A stretch of 64,000 nt of DNA from an uncultured Phascolarctobacterium sp. (GCF_937920985.1 NZ_CALDXR010000059.1:1-64000), one strand, 5' to 3'; counted from the first letter of the stretch, positions 8,381 through 17,664 are shown. A program made the numbers and translations. The notes: generated by a model not told the origin, from the sequence alone.

Positions 8381-9364
8381 TTAAGTGCCACTTTTAGTGC
8401 TTTTTAGATATTTTTTTATATTTTCAACAATAAACTCTTTTTTCTCTATAGGAAACTTAATCGGTTTAAATTCATCTGTTCCAAATGCATCTACATACTC
8501 AAACCAAGGACCTTCACAAAAAATATTCATATCACAATTAATACAATCATCGCCCTTTTTCTTAATGGACGTTCTCACTTCACTCCACTGAAATGTATCC
8601 TCTTTAACTTGTGTGCAAAGAGTATCTCCATCAAAATATTTAAGTTCACCCACCAATTGCATATGATTTGGAATGATACAAAAAGGAACAGCTTCGAATT
8701 CAACATTTGCATTATATTCTTTTGCTGTAAAAATCAATTTCTCTAAAATAGGTTGCAAATATGAATATTGTGGCATTACTTCATCAAAATTCTTTCTAGC
8801 TGCTCCCTGACCATGTGGGAAGGCAAAACAAAAATACTTAACACCTAATTGTGATCCAACTTTTACAATACCAGGTAACTCTTCCGCATTAATTTTTGAA
8901 ATTACAATTTTTAATACCACAAGTTTGCCTAAATCGCACATTGCCTTAATGCCTTTACATGTTTCATCAAAACTTCCTTTAACCTGCGTTATTTCATCAT
9001 GAACTTTTGAACTTTCCCCATGTAATGCAACAACAAATCTAATATTCTTCACATTCCTAACAGCTTGTACTATTTCAGGATTAGCTAATTGCCTTCCATT
9101 GGTTTGGATTGTAATATTAAGATTATTATCCGTGCATTTTTTTATCAATTCTTCAAAATCTTTTCGAATTGTCACTTCTCCACCAGTAAGAACAATACTG
9201 TCAATTCCTTCTAATAATGCATCATCTATTTGCTTGATACATTCTTCTGTCGTAAGATTTATACTTGTTTTTTGTTCAATAAGCCTGTCTTTACTATCGT
9301 CTATCACACAATGCTTACACCGATTATTGCAAGCATATCCGACTTTTAAGTCATATGTTAACAT
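8381..9364 (-). CDS. radical SAM protein with C-terminal cysteine cluster (RiPP maturase candidate)
   Basis: 327 residues. The cluster motif CNNRCKHC lies at residues 12-19, with LTGGEVTIR near 58 as the SAM-binding GGE motif. The C-terminal part has a short CINCDMNIFC element typical of truncated SPASM/Twitch auxiliary Fe-S domains. Such enzymes use a 5'-deoxyadenosyl radical to crosslink or epimerise peptides. It is the last gene of the AT-rich operon; its start overlaps the end of the UvrA-like gene and has a GGAGGG ribosome site. Its substrate is probably the 49-residue peptide encoded at the operon head, by context. It lacks the canonical CxxxCxxC aromatic (Y/F before the last Cys is H here). 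Confidence 0.85.
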   Translation of the reverse strand: MLTYDLKVGYACNNRCKHCVIDDSKDRLIEQKTSINLTTEECIKQIDDALLEGIDSIVLTGGEVTIRKDFEELIKKCTDNNLNITIQTNGRQLANPEIVQAVRNVKNIRFVVALHGESSKVHDEITQVKGSFDETCKGIKAMCDLGKLVVLKIVISKINAEELPGIVKVGSQLGVKYFCFAFPHGQGAARKNFDEVMPQYSYLQPILEKLIFTAKEYNANVEFEAVPFCIIPNHMQLVGELKYFDGDTLCTQVKEDTFQWSEVRTSIKKKGDDCINCDMNIFCEGPWFEYVDAFGTDEFKPIKFPIEKKEFIVENIKKYLKSTKSGT

Positions 9365-12300
9365 TTATATCCCTCCATATACTTACTAACATTATAAATT
9401 TGTTTTTTATCTAATTCACTGATTTTTTTAAGTGGTGAAATATCAGAAATACAATCAGGTATATCTTCCTTTATTTCTCCCAGCGTTCCTAACATCCATT
9501 TTTCAGCAGAGACTCCTGCAACTAATTTTTTTAATCCAATTTTACTAATTCCAGTTTCTTGGCATGAATGACAAGGAGTCTTTGTTACATCAACGCCCTC
9601 ATATATGCTCTCTTCACACAAAACCTTAGTACCATTACAGAATGGACAAGGATCTTGTTTCCTTAGTTTATTTAATTCCGTATTTATTTTTTTATAGCCA
9701 ATTATCTCATAAGCATAAGAAGCTGGTTTTAGCTTTCCTTTAGCAAAAAATTTCTTCAGCATTGTATCTTTAGTTTCATTCATTCCATCATAATCTAATA
9801 GAATCACACTATTTTTTTCACCAATGTGTTCTAAGTCGCTGGAAATCCACCCCATAAATGGTGCTGCATTCTTTAAAACCACTTTATACCCTATTAAATT
9901 TCTAAATTCTATTTCTTTAATTTTTAACCTTACTTGCTCTATTTGGGTAAAAGTAGAAACATCATCATTTAAGTTTTTATCCTGTCCAACAATTTTAGAA
10001 ATCTCATCTACAATCTTAATACTATCAAAATCATTTTTAACTTTTTTCATTGTAGATATGATATACTCACGGATATCTGTACTGTTTTTAATTATTAAAG
10101 AATGATTATGTTTCAAAATAGTTCCATTGCACATTGGACAAATAATGTCTTTTTTGCTTTCAATCATTTCATTTTTCAATTTTGACTTTGATGGTCTCAT
10201 ATACTTAGTAACCAGATGTACAATTCCCTGCCACTTCCTTTGTGTTTTCTTAGCCTTATCATAAAAGGAAGCTTTCCAATACCCATAAAGAAATATATTT
10301 TTTTCTTCTTCATTCATTTCAGAATAAGCATCTGATAAATCATAATTTGTTTCTCTTTTTATTTCTTTAAATAAAAACTTGATTTTTGAATAATTATATT
10401 TCTTTAATGCGACCATTACCTCTTCTTTGAGTAATCCATTCCATAAACCTTTTGACTCATCTTGAACAACAGTATTAAAATCTATTGTTTGTATATGACC
10501 TGTTCCCTTGCAACATTCACATAGATTGTCTATGGAAAAAAAATCAAAATCAGTTACATTTTTAGTCTTACTTTCAGTGATTAAATAATTAATCATACCT
10601 GAAATTTCATAAAGAAATGTATTTTTGCTATAAATATTGCTTTCTAAATCTATAACAATCATTGGTTCTACAATATCAGCATCATAATCACCATAAATCC
10701 ATTGTGCTGTAGAAGATAATTTTTTTAGCAACCCCCCTTTGAATTTACATTCATAATCTTCAAATACTTTTTCTATATCATTATTGATAACATTGATACC
10801 ATTTGTTTTACTGATATTGAGTTTGGATGATAATTTAGGGCAATCTACGTTCAAGCAACATCTTTCGGCCCATTCTCTTCCACTTACTACATTTAGTGAA
10901 CTTACATCATCCTTCGTTCGCTTTCCAAAATCAATGATATAATCGCTACATTTTAATATATAATCATTATGCTCAATGATTAAAATAGTATTTTTTGAGT
11001 CATCAAGCACAGTTTTCAGCATTTTCATTAATAAATTAAGAATATTTTGAGATAATCCTTTAGATGGCTCATCAAAAATCAATAATATTTCGTTATCCAC
11101 ATTTTCTGACAATTTTGAAACAAGATGTAAACATTGAAATTCCCCCGTTGATAACGTTTGAACCTTTCTATCCAATGACAAATATCCTAACCCTAACTCT
11201 ATCAACATATCTAATTTTGAAAGTATGTTCTTCTCTTTTTTTATATAATTTCTTAAATCAGATATTTCCATTGAAAAAATATCTTCCCCGTATTTATCTA
11301 ATTTCTTTTTTATATCCAAGAATGTCGCAACTGTAGACCTAGATGTAATTGATTGATTTCTGTCTTGACCAATAACTTCACATTTGACAGATTTATAATT
11401 CTTCAGGAAATACGGAACCATACACTCATTTACCAATGTTGATTTTCCACAACCTGATTCACCAGTTATGGTAGTAATTCTATTCTTTGGTATTTTTAGT
11501 TCCTCAATGTTTATATTTCTTTTACTCATTCCTTTAAAGATATAATAATCATCCGGCTGCTCATTTATTATATCCCGATACATTGGTAATGGTCTAGGCG
11601 ACTCTTCAACAATTTTACCGCCATCTTTTCCACTTTTAGGTCCAAAATATAAATGTGAATCCGTTGATTTCAATACTATATCCGAATGGTCAATTAACCA
11701 CACTTGATTGCTAGTCCCCAATATTGATATTTCTTTTAAAACATTTACCAAGCTATTTCTATCCAGTCCAATAGAAACCTCATCAATAATAATTAACGAG
11801 TTGATACATTGTGCCATAAATTCAGCCAATAATAATCTAACGGTTTCGCCACCAGAAAGCGTACTCATTACTCTATCAAGTGATAAATATCCAATATTCA
11901 ATTTCACCATATTGATTAAAATATTTTTTTTAGTATCAGTAATATTTAAATCTTCCACGATTTTTAATAAATCTTCTGCAGCCATCGAATTTATTTCAAT
12001 AATGGTTTGAGCTTTTAATTTGGTTTTTATTTTATAATCCACAACTTTACTTGAATATCTCGTTCCGTTACAAAGTTTACATGTATTTCCTGCTGTTGAA
12101 CCTCGTCCCTTACATTGTTCACACCAAGTAATTGAATTGTTAAATGAGAAATATTCTGATGCTAGTCCAAATTCATTTGCAAATCTTTGTCTTATTTCCT
12201 TAAAAATTCCTGTATGAGTTCCAACTGTTGACCTTGGATTTGAAGCAAAACCTGTCTTTCCTAAATAAAACACTAATGGCATATCTTCAATTCTTTGCGC

Positions 12301-12513
12301 TGAATAATTTGAAACAATCTTGTCCCCAAATAAAAATCTATATTCTGATTTCGGTAACAAAGTTACCACTCTTTTTAATGATTCTTCTGATATAGTAGAA
12401 CAAAACGTAGATTTCCCTGAACCAGAAAGTCCACCTATTCCAATTGAAACATTTGTAGGTAGATCACATGAAACAGATTTTATGTTGTTCGCTAATAGAT
12501 TATTGACTTTCAT
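9358..12513 (-). CDS. UvrA-like double ATPase with extra zinc modules (self-resistance candidate)
   Basis: 1051 residues with two ABC ATPase units of UvrA type: Walker A GLSGSGKST (28-36), a CEQC...CKLC zinc module (131-148), signature LSGGET (219) and IIIDEVS (241), then Walker A GESGCGKST (351-359), signature LSTGE (454) and LLIFDEP (477). Canonical UvrA (~940 aa) puts a long zinc insert in each half. Here the second ATPase is compact, and a ~490-residue C-terminal region carries UvrA-insert-like pieces: CECCKGTGHI (665), QGIVHLVTKYM (761), CPMCNG (791) and CPFCNGT/CHSC pairs near 985-1010. It is therefore a rearranged UvrA relative, not housekeeping UvrA. UvrA-like paralogues such as DrrC act as self-resistance for DNA-binding antibiotics; that role is inferred. 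The gene overlaps its neighbours on both sides. Confidence 0.85.
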   Translation of the reverse strand: MKVNNLLANNIKSVSCDLPTNVSIGIGGLSGSGKSTFCSTISEESLKRVVTLLPKSEYRFLFGDKIVSNYSAQRIEDMPLVFYLGKTGFASNPRSTVGTHTGIFKEIRQRFANEFGLASEYFSFNNSITWCEQCKGRGSTAGNTCKLCNGTRYSSKVVDYKIKTKLKAQTIIEINSMAAEDLLKIVEDLNITDTKKNILINMVKLNIGYLSLDRVMSTLSGGETVRLLLAEFMAQCINSLIIIDEVSIGLDRNSLVNVLKEISILGTSNQVWLIDHSDIVLKSTDSHLYFGPKSGKDGGKIVEESPRPLPMYRDIINEQPDDYYIFKGMSKRNINIEELKIPKNRITTITGESGCGKSTLVNECMVPYFLKNYKSVKCEVIGQDRNQSITSRSTVATFLDIKKKLDKYGEDIFSMEISDLRNYIKKEKNILSKLDMLIELGLGYLSLDRKVQTLSTGEFQCLHLVSKLSENVDNEILLIFDEPSKGLSQNILNLLMKMLKTVLDDSKNTILIIEHNDYILKCSDYIIDFGKRTKDDVSSLNVVSGREWAERCCLNVDCPKLSSKLNISKTNGINVINNDIEKVFEDYECKFKGGLLKKLSSTAQWIYGDYDADIVEPMIVIDLESNIYSKNTFLYEISGMINYLITESKTKNVTDFDFFSIDNLCECCKGTGHIQTIDFNTVVQDESKGLWNGLLKEEVMVALKKYNYSKIKFLFKEIKRETNYDLSDAYSEMNEEEKNIFLYGYWKASFYDKAKKTQRKWQGIVHLVTKYMRPSKSKLKNEMIESKKDIICPMCNGTILKHNHSLIIKNSTDIREYIISTMKKVKNDFDSIKIVDEISKIVGQDKNLNDDVSTFTQIEQVRLKIKEIEFRNLIGYKVVLKNAAPFMGWISSDLEHIGEKNSVILLDYDGMNETKDTMLKKFFAKGKLKPASYAYEIIGYKKINTELNKLRKQDPCPFCNGTKVLCEESIYEGVDVTKTPCHSCQETGISKIGLKKLVAGVSAEKWMLGTLGEIKEDIPDCISDISPLKKISELDKKQIYNVSKYMEGYKC

Positions 12514-13483
12514 TTTTCATCCTCCTCACAAATTCACATAAATCCCTTCTTGCATCACAAAATGTGCTATCCTTAAATTCTACCAAACATCCACCACCAC
12601 AAAACTCATAAATGTCACAATTTAGGCACTTACTATCCAGCTTAGGAAAATTATTTGGTATAACATGGTCACAATAATCACTTATTTCATTTTTTCCATA
12701 AAAAGTTTTAAAATAAGAGCATTTATGTGTGTCTGATAGATAAATACATAATCTATTCTTTCTTGGTGAAAACAACGCGTTCAATGGTTGTATATTTATC
12801 TTTTTATACCATCCCTTTTGAATCCATTTTAATGTAACACTTTTCAAAAGTTCTACATATTCTTGTTCTGTAATGAAAGGCTCACTATCTTCACTAATTC
12901 CTCTGTACTTATTTATTGTTAAACTTTTAATTCCCATTTTAATTAGTTCTTCAATATACATCTCAAAATACTTTGAATTATATTTGTGAGCGACAGCGAC
13001 TATGCCGATATTATTTATGGAATTACTATATTTTTTTAAATTTTCCATAACAATTTTTCTATATTCAAATCCCTGACTTTTTCTTAAGTCCTTGTCTCCT
13101 CTTGGATCTAGCGAAATTGATAAAGAAATATTTGGTTCATATTGCCTAAGTAAATATATCCATTCATCATTAAGCAATGTCCCATTTGTCTGGAATTGTA
13201 TTTTATAGTCATATTTGAAATTTTGTTTTATATATTCCAAGCATTTTCTTACTTCATTATATTTTGCAAGAAAAGGTTCTCCGCCATGAAACAAAATAAA
13301 TACATGCTTATATTCCACAAATTGTCTTAAGTAATCTATGACATCCTCTCCAGTAACTCCATAAATATTCTTATGGCTATCTTCAGTAATATGCTCGTAA
13401 CAATACTCACATTTCATATTACATGCAGTTCCAACCATTTTAATCATTATTGTCACAGATTTTATTTTCTTTTCTAATTGCAT
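12500..13483 (-). CDS. radical SAM/SPASM peptide maturase
   Basis: 327 residues. CNMKCEYC near 22-29 binds the SAM cluster and FHGGEPFLA is the GGE motif near 90. The C-terminus has CLNCDIYEFCGGGCLVEF, the classic SPASM end, which holds auxiliary Fe-S clusters in peptide-modifying enzymes (AnSME, PqqE, thioether and cyclophane synthases). The start at 13483 has AGGA about 10 nt upstream and overlaps the preceding gene by 44 nt; a later in-frame ATG at 13447 would remove 12 residues. It is a paralogue of the 15330-16430 gene. Substrate inferred: the operon-head peptide. Confidence 0.85.
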   Translation of the reverse strand: MQLEKKIKSVTIMIKMVGTACNMKCEYCYEHITEDSHKNIYGVTGEDVIDYLRQFVEYKHVFILFHGGEPFLAKYNEVRKCLEYIKQNFKYDYKIQFQTNGTLLNDEWIYLLRQYEPNISLSISLDPRGDKDLRKSQGFEYRKIVMENLKKYSNSINNIGIVAVAHKYNSKYFEMYIEELIKMGIKSLTINKYRGISEDSEPFITEQEYVELLKSVTLKWIQKGWYKKINIQPLNALFSPRKNRLCIYLSDTHKCSYFKTFYGKNEISDYCDHVIPNNFPKLDSKCLNCDIYEFCGGGCLVEFKDSTFCDARRDLCEFVRRMKNESQ

Positions 13484-15314
13484 TTATATATATCCTATCT
13501 GCTAGTTCTACCGATTTCTTTTTCAAATTTTGAACATCAATATTTTCTATGATAATTTTCTCCATAAAAATAGCATTATTATAACTCAAATAATACTCTC
13601 GAAAATACCTGAGATACTCTAATGACTCTCTCCAAGTTCTAGGAATATTTCTTTTTTCTATTCTATCATCAGCTACCTCAGGTGAAACATCGACAATAAT
13701 AAACAAATCCCACTTAGATATTTGTTCACCCTCACCCAATGCTTCTTCCTTATTAAAAACCTTATAATAAGTTGCCTTGTCTGTCACCAGCCCTCTTATT
13801 AGAATTTTTATTCCTGGTAAAAGCTTGATTTCTTTTTCAGAAGCAATTCTATTTTTTGTCAAAAAATCTTTAACTGTTTTCTCATTTCCTTCATATATCA
13901 AATCTTCAACAAATTTTTTTGCCTCTAATCCACATTCCAACCTCGAATTTGGCTCCCCAGTAATAGATATTGTTGATTCATCACCAAACAAAAATCTTTT
14001 CTTTAATTCTCTAGCAAAAAATCTTGCAAAAGTATCTTTACCACTTCCATCTATACCTTCTATTAAAATAGTTAAATTAGGAGCTTTTACTTTTCTTAAA
14101 TCTTTATCTGAAAACTTTTTTAAGTATGAGATTTGCTCCTGATTTAAAAACAATTTATTGTTATAGACATATTCAATAACCTCTTTGTCTGAATCTCCAA
14201 ATCCAATTGTTCCTAAGAAAATATTTGCTAAATCATCTCTTTTTTGTTCCAATAACCAGCCATAGAACCTAAAGTATTCATCTTCCGGTAAATACACCAA
14301 ATCCATTTCCTCAAGAAATATATGTTTATCCATTATATCAACGTCAGAATCGACTGTAAGCAAAAAATGTTTTTGTTTTATATGTGGTATATATTTTATT
14401 ATATTTCCAAGCCTTACCCCTGATGTAATACCCATCATAATCGAAGATAATATTCTATCTTTTTTATTAACTCTTTCTTTTAAAATTACTTTTTCTTCTT
14501 CATATCTGCATATGTACGAGGTATTACCAATATAACTGACACTATTATGCCCGATCCCTATTATATTTCCGTTTTTCTCATACTCTAATTTAGAATATTT
14601 CGATTGCTCACAACCATCTTTTATAAATATATATTTTGACTTTCCTAAAGTATGATAACCACGAATATTTTCCTTTATCCAACTCAAAGTATCTAAAACA
14701 TCAATTAATCTATTTTTCCCTCTTCCCTTAGTATTAGGATAAAACGTTACTGTTTCAGGCTGTAATGAGTTAATGTTTTCTAAATCAACAACTTGAATTT
14801 TCGTATCGAATATCAAATCAATATTTATAACTCTCTTAATATCACTTTTTCTTATATTCGTTACAATATCAACTACATTTTTCGCCTGATAACTTGTTCT
14901 TCGATAACTCTTTTTTACATCTTCATCAAAAGATTGAACACCTATAGAATACCTTGTAAAAAAATCATTATTGATATAGTCAAAATTACACATTCCCGGA
15001 TGAATTTCAATTGAAATTTCTCTTGCGTTAATGTTGTATTTTTTAATCAATTTCTTTATTTGGTTACATTGTTCATCTGTTAATAAAGACGGGGTTCCCC
15101 CACCAAAATATATGCTATCATATTCGGTTATTCCAGTTTTTTTAAAAACATCTTCTAATTGAGATATAACCATTTCAAGATACTGCTGGGGAATTTCTTT
15201 ATACCCAAACGAAATATTATCAATATAATGACAATACGTACAAGGAAGTTTGCAAAAAGGAAAATTAATATATATCGCGTTGTCCAATTTGCTAATCATA
15301 CTGTATTCTAACAT
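13440..15314 (-). CDS. HemN-like radical SAM domain fused to thymidylate-kinase-like domain
   Basis: 624 residues. Part one (about 1-390) has the HemN/HemW-type cluster CKLPCTYC (21-28), IYFGGGTPSLL near 70 and IGVQSFD near 125. HemN-like class C enzymes act as methyl or alkyl transferases in several antibiotic pathways. Part two (about 412-610) is a P-loop kinase of the thymidylate kinase type: LTILIEGIDGSGKDTFARFF, a LIRGLVTDKATY segment in place of the DRY region, and FIIVDVSPEVADDRIEKR as the LID-like arginine segment. I know no named enzyme with this fusion. The ATG at 15314 is preferred over the adjacent TTG because AGAAGG lies upstream. A kinase fused to a radical enzyme suggests a nucleotide or phosphorylated intermediate; this is speculative. 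Confidence 0.8.
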   Translation of the reverse strand: MLEYSMISKLDNAIYINFPFCKLPCTYCHYIDNISFGYKEIPQQYLEMVISQLEDVFKKTGITEYDSIYFGGGTPSLLTDEQCNQIKKLIKKYNINAREISIEIHPGMCNFDYINNDFFTRYSIGVQSFDEDVKKSYRRTSYQAKNVVDIVTNIRKSDIKRVINIDLIFDTKIQVVDLENINSLQPETVTFYPNTKGRGKNRLIDVLDTLSWIKENIRGYHTLGKSKYIFIKDGCEQSKYSKLEYEKNGNIIGIGHNSVSYIGNTSYICRYEEEKVILKERVNKKDRILSSIMMGITSGVRLGNIIKYIPHIKQKHFLLTVDSDVDIMDKHIFLEEMDLVYLPEDEYFRFYGWLLEQKRDDLANIFLGTIGFGDSDKEVIEYVYNNKLFLNQEQISYLKKFSDKDLRKVKAPNLTILIEGIDGSGKDTFARFFARELKKRFLFGDESTISITGEPNSRLECGLEAKKFVEDLIYEGNEKTVKDFLTKNRIASEKEIKLLPGIKILIRGLVTDKATYYKVFNKEEALGEGEQISKWDLFIIVDVSPEVADDRIEKRNIPRTWRESLEYLRYFREYYLSYNNAIFMEKIIIENIDVQNLKKKSVELADRIYINAIRKENKICDNND

Positions 15315-15329
15315 CAAATTTACCTTCTA

Positions 15330-16430
15330 TTATATTTTTAGTTTTTTAAAACACTCATATAACTTGTGTTTAGATTCGCAAAATTCTTTTTTTAATTCTA
15401 TATTATTTCTAAAATAATATCTTTGAGAGATACAGCCTCCATTACAAAAATCATGTATATCACATTCATCGCATTCACAAATAATTTGCTGTAAAACAGA
15501 TTCATTTTCATTTTTTAATGATTGCTTTATATGTTGTTCCAAAGAACTTTTTTCGTTAAGTTCATTAACTGTTGAAACGGCAAATTCATTTACAGAAAAA
15601 CAGTCACATGGACCTATTTTACCATCAGGATAAACACTAATATAATTAAAGCATTTTCTCTTAGAGTAATTGCAGTATTTTGATTCCTTTCCATTGATTA
15701 TCTGAATAATACTTAGTAATGGCTCAATGGCTATCCTTCTATATAGTCCCGTTTGAATATAGTAAAATGCACTTTTCTCTATAAAGTCAGCATATTCCAT
15801 TGGTGTAATACTATCCTCAGTAAGTTTATTATTTTCAACATTAAAAAGAGCATTTATCTTCACAAAACGTACATTGGGAATTTCTCTAATCATATCAATA
15901 TACTCACGATAATATGGTAATGATTGTTTTGAAATAACGCTAAGCATTCCCGCTGAAATGTCTCTTTTTTTAAGCAACCTATATGCTTGTACTACTTTAG
16001 TAAATGTATTATTTCCATTACAATCTACTCTATGAGAGTTCATTATTTCAGTTCCATCCAAACTTATTGCAATTTCTATTTCTAACTCTTTATACTGTTC
16101 AAAAATTAAATCAATCCACTCTTCATCTAATAAAGTACCATTTGTCTGAATACGAACTGCAATAACTTTATTGGGATAATAATCTCGAATAACATCTAGT
16201 AATTCTGAAAATTTCTTTTTCCCAACAATTAAAGGCTCTCCCCCATGAAAAACAACTGAACAATTATTTTTTATTCCTTCAATAAGTGATTTTAACATGT
16301 CAGGTGTTATTGCTTCATGAGCAACCCTTTTCGCTTGTTCAAAACAATATTCACAATTGATATTGCAAGCATTTCCAGCTGTTTTTATTATCAAATTTAT
16401 ATTACTATTCTCATTAAACAAATCTATCAT
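15330..16430 (-). CDS. radical SAM/SPASM peptide maturase
   Basis: 366 residues. CNINCEYC near 22-29, FHGGEPLIVGKKKF near 62, and a long C-terminal SPASM region with CFNYISVYPDGKIGPCDC and CDECDIHDFCNGGC (about 265-345). This is the most complete SPASM set in the operon, as in enzymes that make Cys- or aromatic-residue crosslinks in ribosomal peptides. AGGAGC is 11 nt before the ATG. It sits 4 nt after the U32-like gene and 15 nt before the HemN-kinase fusion, so the cluster is one transcript. Confidence 0.88.
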   Translation of the reverse strand: MIDLFNENSNINLIIKTAGNACNINCEYCFEQAKRVAHEAITPDMLKSLIEGIKNNCSVVFHGGEPLIVGKKKFSELLDVIRDYYPNKVIAVRIQTNGTLLDEEWIDLIFEQYKELEIEIAISLDGTEIMNSHRVDCNGNNTFTKVVQAYRLLKKRDISAGMLSVISKQSLPYYREYIDMIREIPNVRFVKINALFNVENNKLTEDSITPMEYADFIEKSAFYYIQTGLYRRIAIEPLLSIIQIINGKESKYCNYSKRKCFNYISVYPDGKIGPCDCFSVNEFAVSTVNELNEKSSLEQHIKQSLKNENESVLQQIICECDECDIHDFCNGGCISQRYYFRNNIELKKEFCESKHKLYECFKKLKI

Positions 16431-16434
16431 TATC

Positions 16435-17394
16435 CTACTTTTGCTCCTTTATATATTTTTCGATATGATATGAAAAAATGGGAAAAATATTAGGAAAAAC
16501 AACATCATTATCCAATGTATATCTGAGTAAATCAAAGAAGAATACATAAAGATTATCCGTTCTTCCTTGCAATTTAAATAAATCAAATCCCATATTGATT
16601 AGATTTGATATTTCTTCATTTGTCAAAGAAGTATTCCTGAACATTAATTTTTGTTGCTTTATTTCAGGAATCATATCACATGAATCTAAAAATTTGCTAT
16701 CAATATATCTGTTTTCTGTCTGAGCAATTTGCTCTTTTGAAATTGCTTTATAATGTTCTTTTCTAATCTTGCAGTTAATTTTACAACGCTCATTTACTAT
16801 TATTTCAGCATTATTTTTAGGAACAGTTTTCAATAATTTTAAATCAAAATTATCATCTGGATGAATTACATATTTTTCATATTCCGATGATAACTGCTGG
16901 TAATATGCACTTGTTCTATTGTCCTCAAATGCTGTCATAATTACCGATGCATGTATCTTTATGTTTGAATATTTTTCCATAATATAATCTTTTAGAACAC
17001 TACTTGATATTATGGCTCCACCACCAATTTCATCCAATATCTCTAATACCTGATTACATTTTTTGTCCTTTAAATCAAATGAGTCTATATAAATATTTGA
17101 AAATGTTAGTAATGGAGTAATTCCTTTTTCAACTGATGTGTATAATTCTTTCTCAATTCCGCTCATAGAGAAATCATTATTATACTTGTTTAATATAAGC
17201 CTTCCATTATTCCATCTCAATTGAGGTGCTCCATACATATATTTAATAGGAATCTTATACCCAGTTTTGTCAAACACAATATCTAGCAACTTATACATCA
17301 AATCAGAGAACAAAAAAATTCCAGGCACATTTAATGTAATTGATTTATGGCCTGCAGCATTTTGCCTCTGTGGAATCATCATTTCATCATTCAT
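16435..17394 (-). CDS. U32-peptidase-like protein of the peptide cluster
   Basis: 319 residues with the ATG at 17394 (GGGGA 8 nt upstream); the open frame extends to 17463 but those codons lie in a transcription hairpin, so that start is unlikely. The motif IIVNERCKINCKIRKEHY near residue 195 and FKLQGR near 272 match the Asn/Cys/Cys/His and KxxGR elements of U32-family TIM-barrel proteins (YhbU/TrhP-like). U32 proteins include Fe-S enzymes that hydroxylate or modify tRNA, quinones or peptides. Being directly downstream of the small peptide gene, it probably acts on that peptide or guides it; protease activity is not shown. Confidence 0.6.
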   Translation of the reverse strand: MNDEMMIPQRQNAAGHKSITLNVPGIFLFSDLMYKLLDIVFDKTGYKIPIKYMYGAPQLRWNNGRLILNKYNNDFSMSGIEKELYTSVEKGITPLLTFSNIYIDSFDLKDKKCNQVLEILDEIGGGAIISSSVLKDYIMEKYSNIKIHASVIMTAFEDNRTSAYYQQLSSEYEKYVIHPDDNFDLKLLKTVPKNNAEIIVNERCKINCKIRKEHYKAISKEQIAQTENRYIDSKFLDSCDMIPEIKQQKLMFRNTSLTNEEISNLINMGFDLFKLQGRTDNLYVFFFDLLRYTLDNDVVFPNIFPIFSYHIEKYIKEQK

Positions 17395-17429
17395 ATACAA
17401 CATCCCCAACATAATATTAAAAAGGAAGA

Positions 17430-17462
17430 GCCAAATGTTTCCATTTGGCTCTATACTTTGCA
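17430..17462 (-). terminator. hairpin (attenuator) between peptide gene and maturation genes
   Basis: GAGCCAAATG pairs perfectly with CATTTGGCTC around a 4-nt loop, followed on the minus strand by TTCCTTTTTAAT. It lies 25 nt after the stop of the 49-residue peptide gene and before the U32-like gene. A leaky terminator here would give far more peptide mRNA than enzyme mRNA, a common RiPP arrangement. Confidence 0.8.
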
Positions 17463-17487
17463 AAGTAAATACTAAACTGAAAAATTC

Positions 17488-17637
17488 TTACCAGTTACTA
17501 TGATCATCTGTATGAAAAGCTCCCAATCCTGTATTGAGATACTCCTCTCTCTTCTCTAGGAAGCTTAAAAACTCAGATACAGCTTCACTTGAAATTACAA
17601 CACTGTCACTCTGCTCATTAATTACATTAGTTTCCAT
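17488..17637 (-). CDS. 49-residue putative RiPP precursor peptide
   Basis: A short gene read directly from the minus strand: ATG at 17637, TAA at 17488, GAAAGGA about 13 nt upstream. The product begins METNVINEQSDSVV, continues with an acidic, amphipathic leader-like part (EAVSEFLSFLEKREEYLNT) and ends GLGAFHTDDHSNW. There are no cysteines, so crosslinks would have to use carbon, aromatic or histidine side chains. The His/Asp/aromatic-rich last ~12 residues look like the modified core. A strong promoter lies immediately upstream and an attenuator hairpin downstream, then four radical SAM genes. I know no named family for it; assignment as precursor is inference from size, position and regulation. 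Confidence 0.75.
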   Translation of the reverse strand: METNVINEQSDSVVISSEAVSEFLSFLEKREEYLNTGLGAFHTDDHSNW

Positions 17638-17664
17638 GATAAAACACCAATCCTTTCTGATTAC

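Noticed and set aside
9358..12513. Housekeeping excinuclease UvrA
   Set aside because: Zinc modules are displaced to the C-terminus, sequence is divergent, and the gene sits in a peptide-modification operon.
17395..17463. Upstream start for the U32-like gene
   Set aside because: The extra codons lie in the transcription hairpin and lack a ribosome site; a start with GGGGA exists at 17394.
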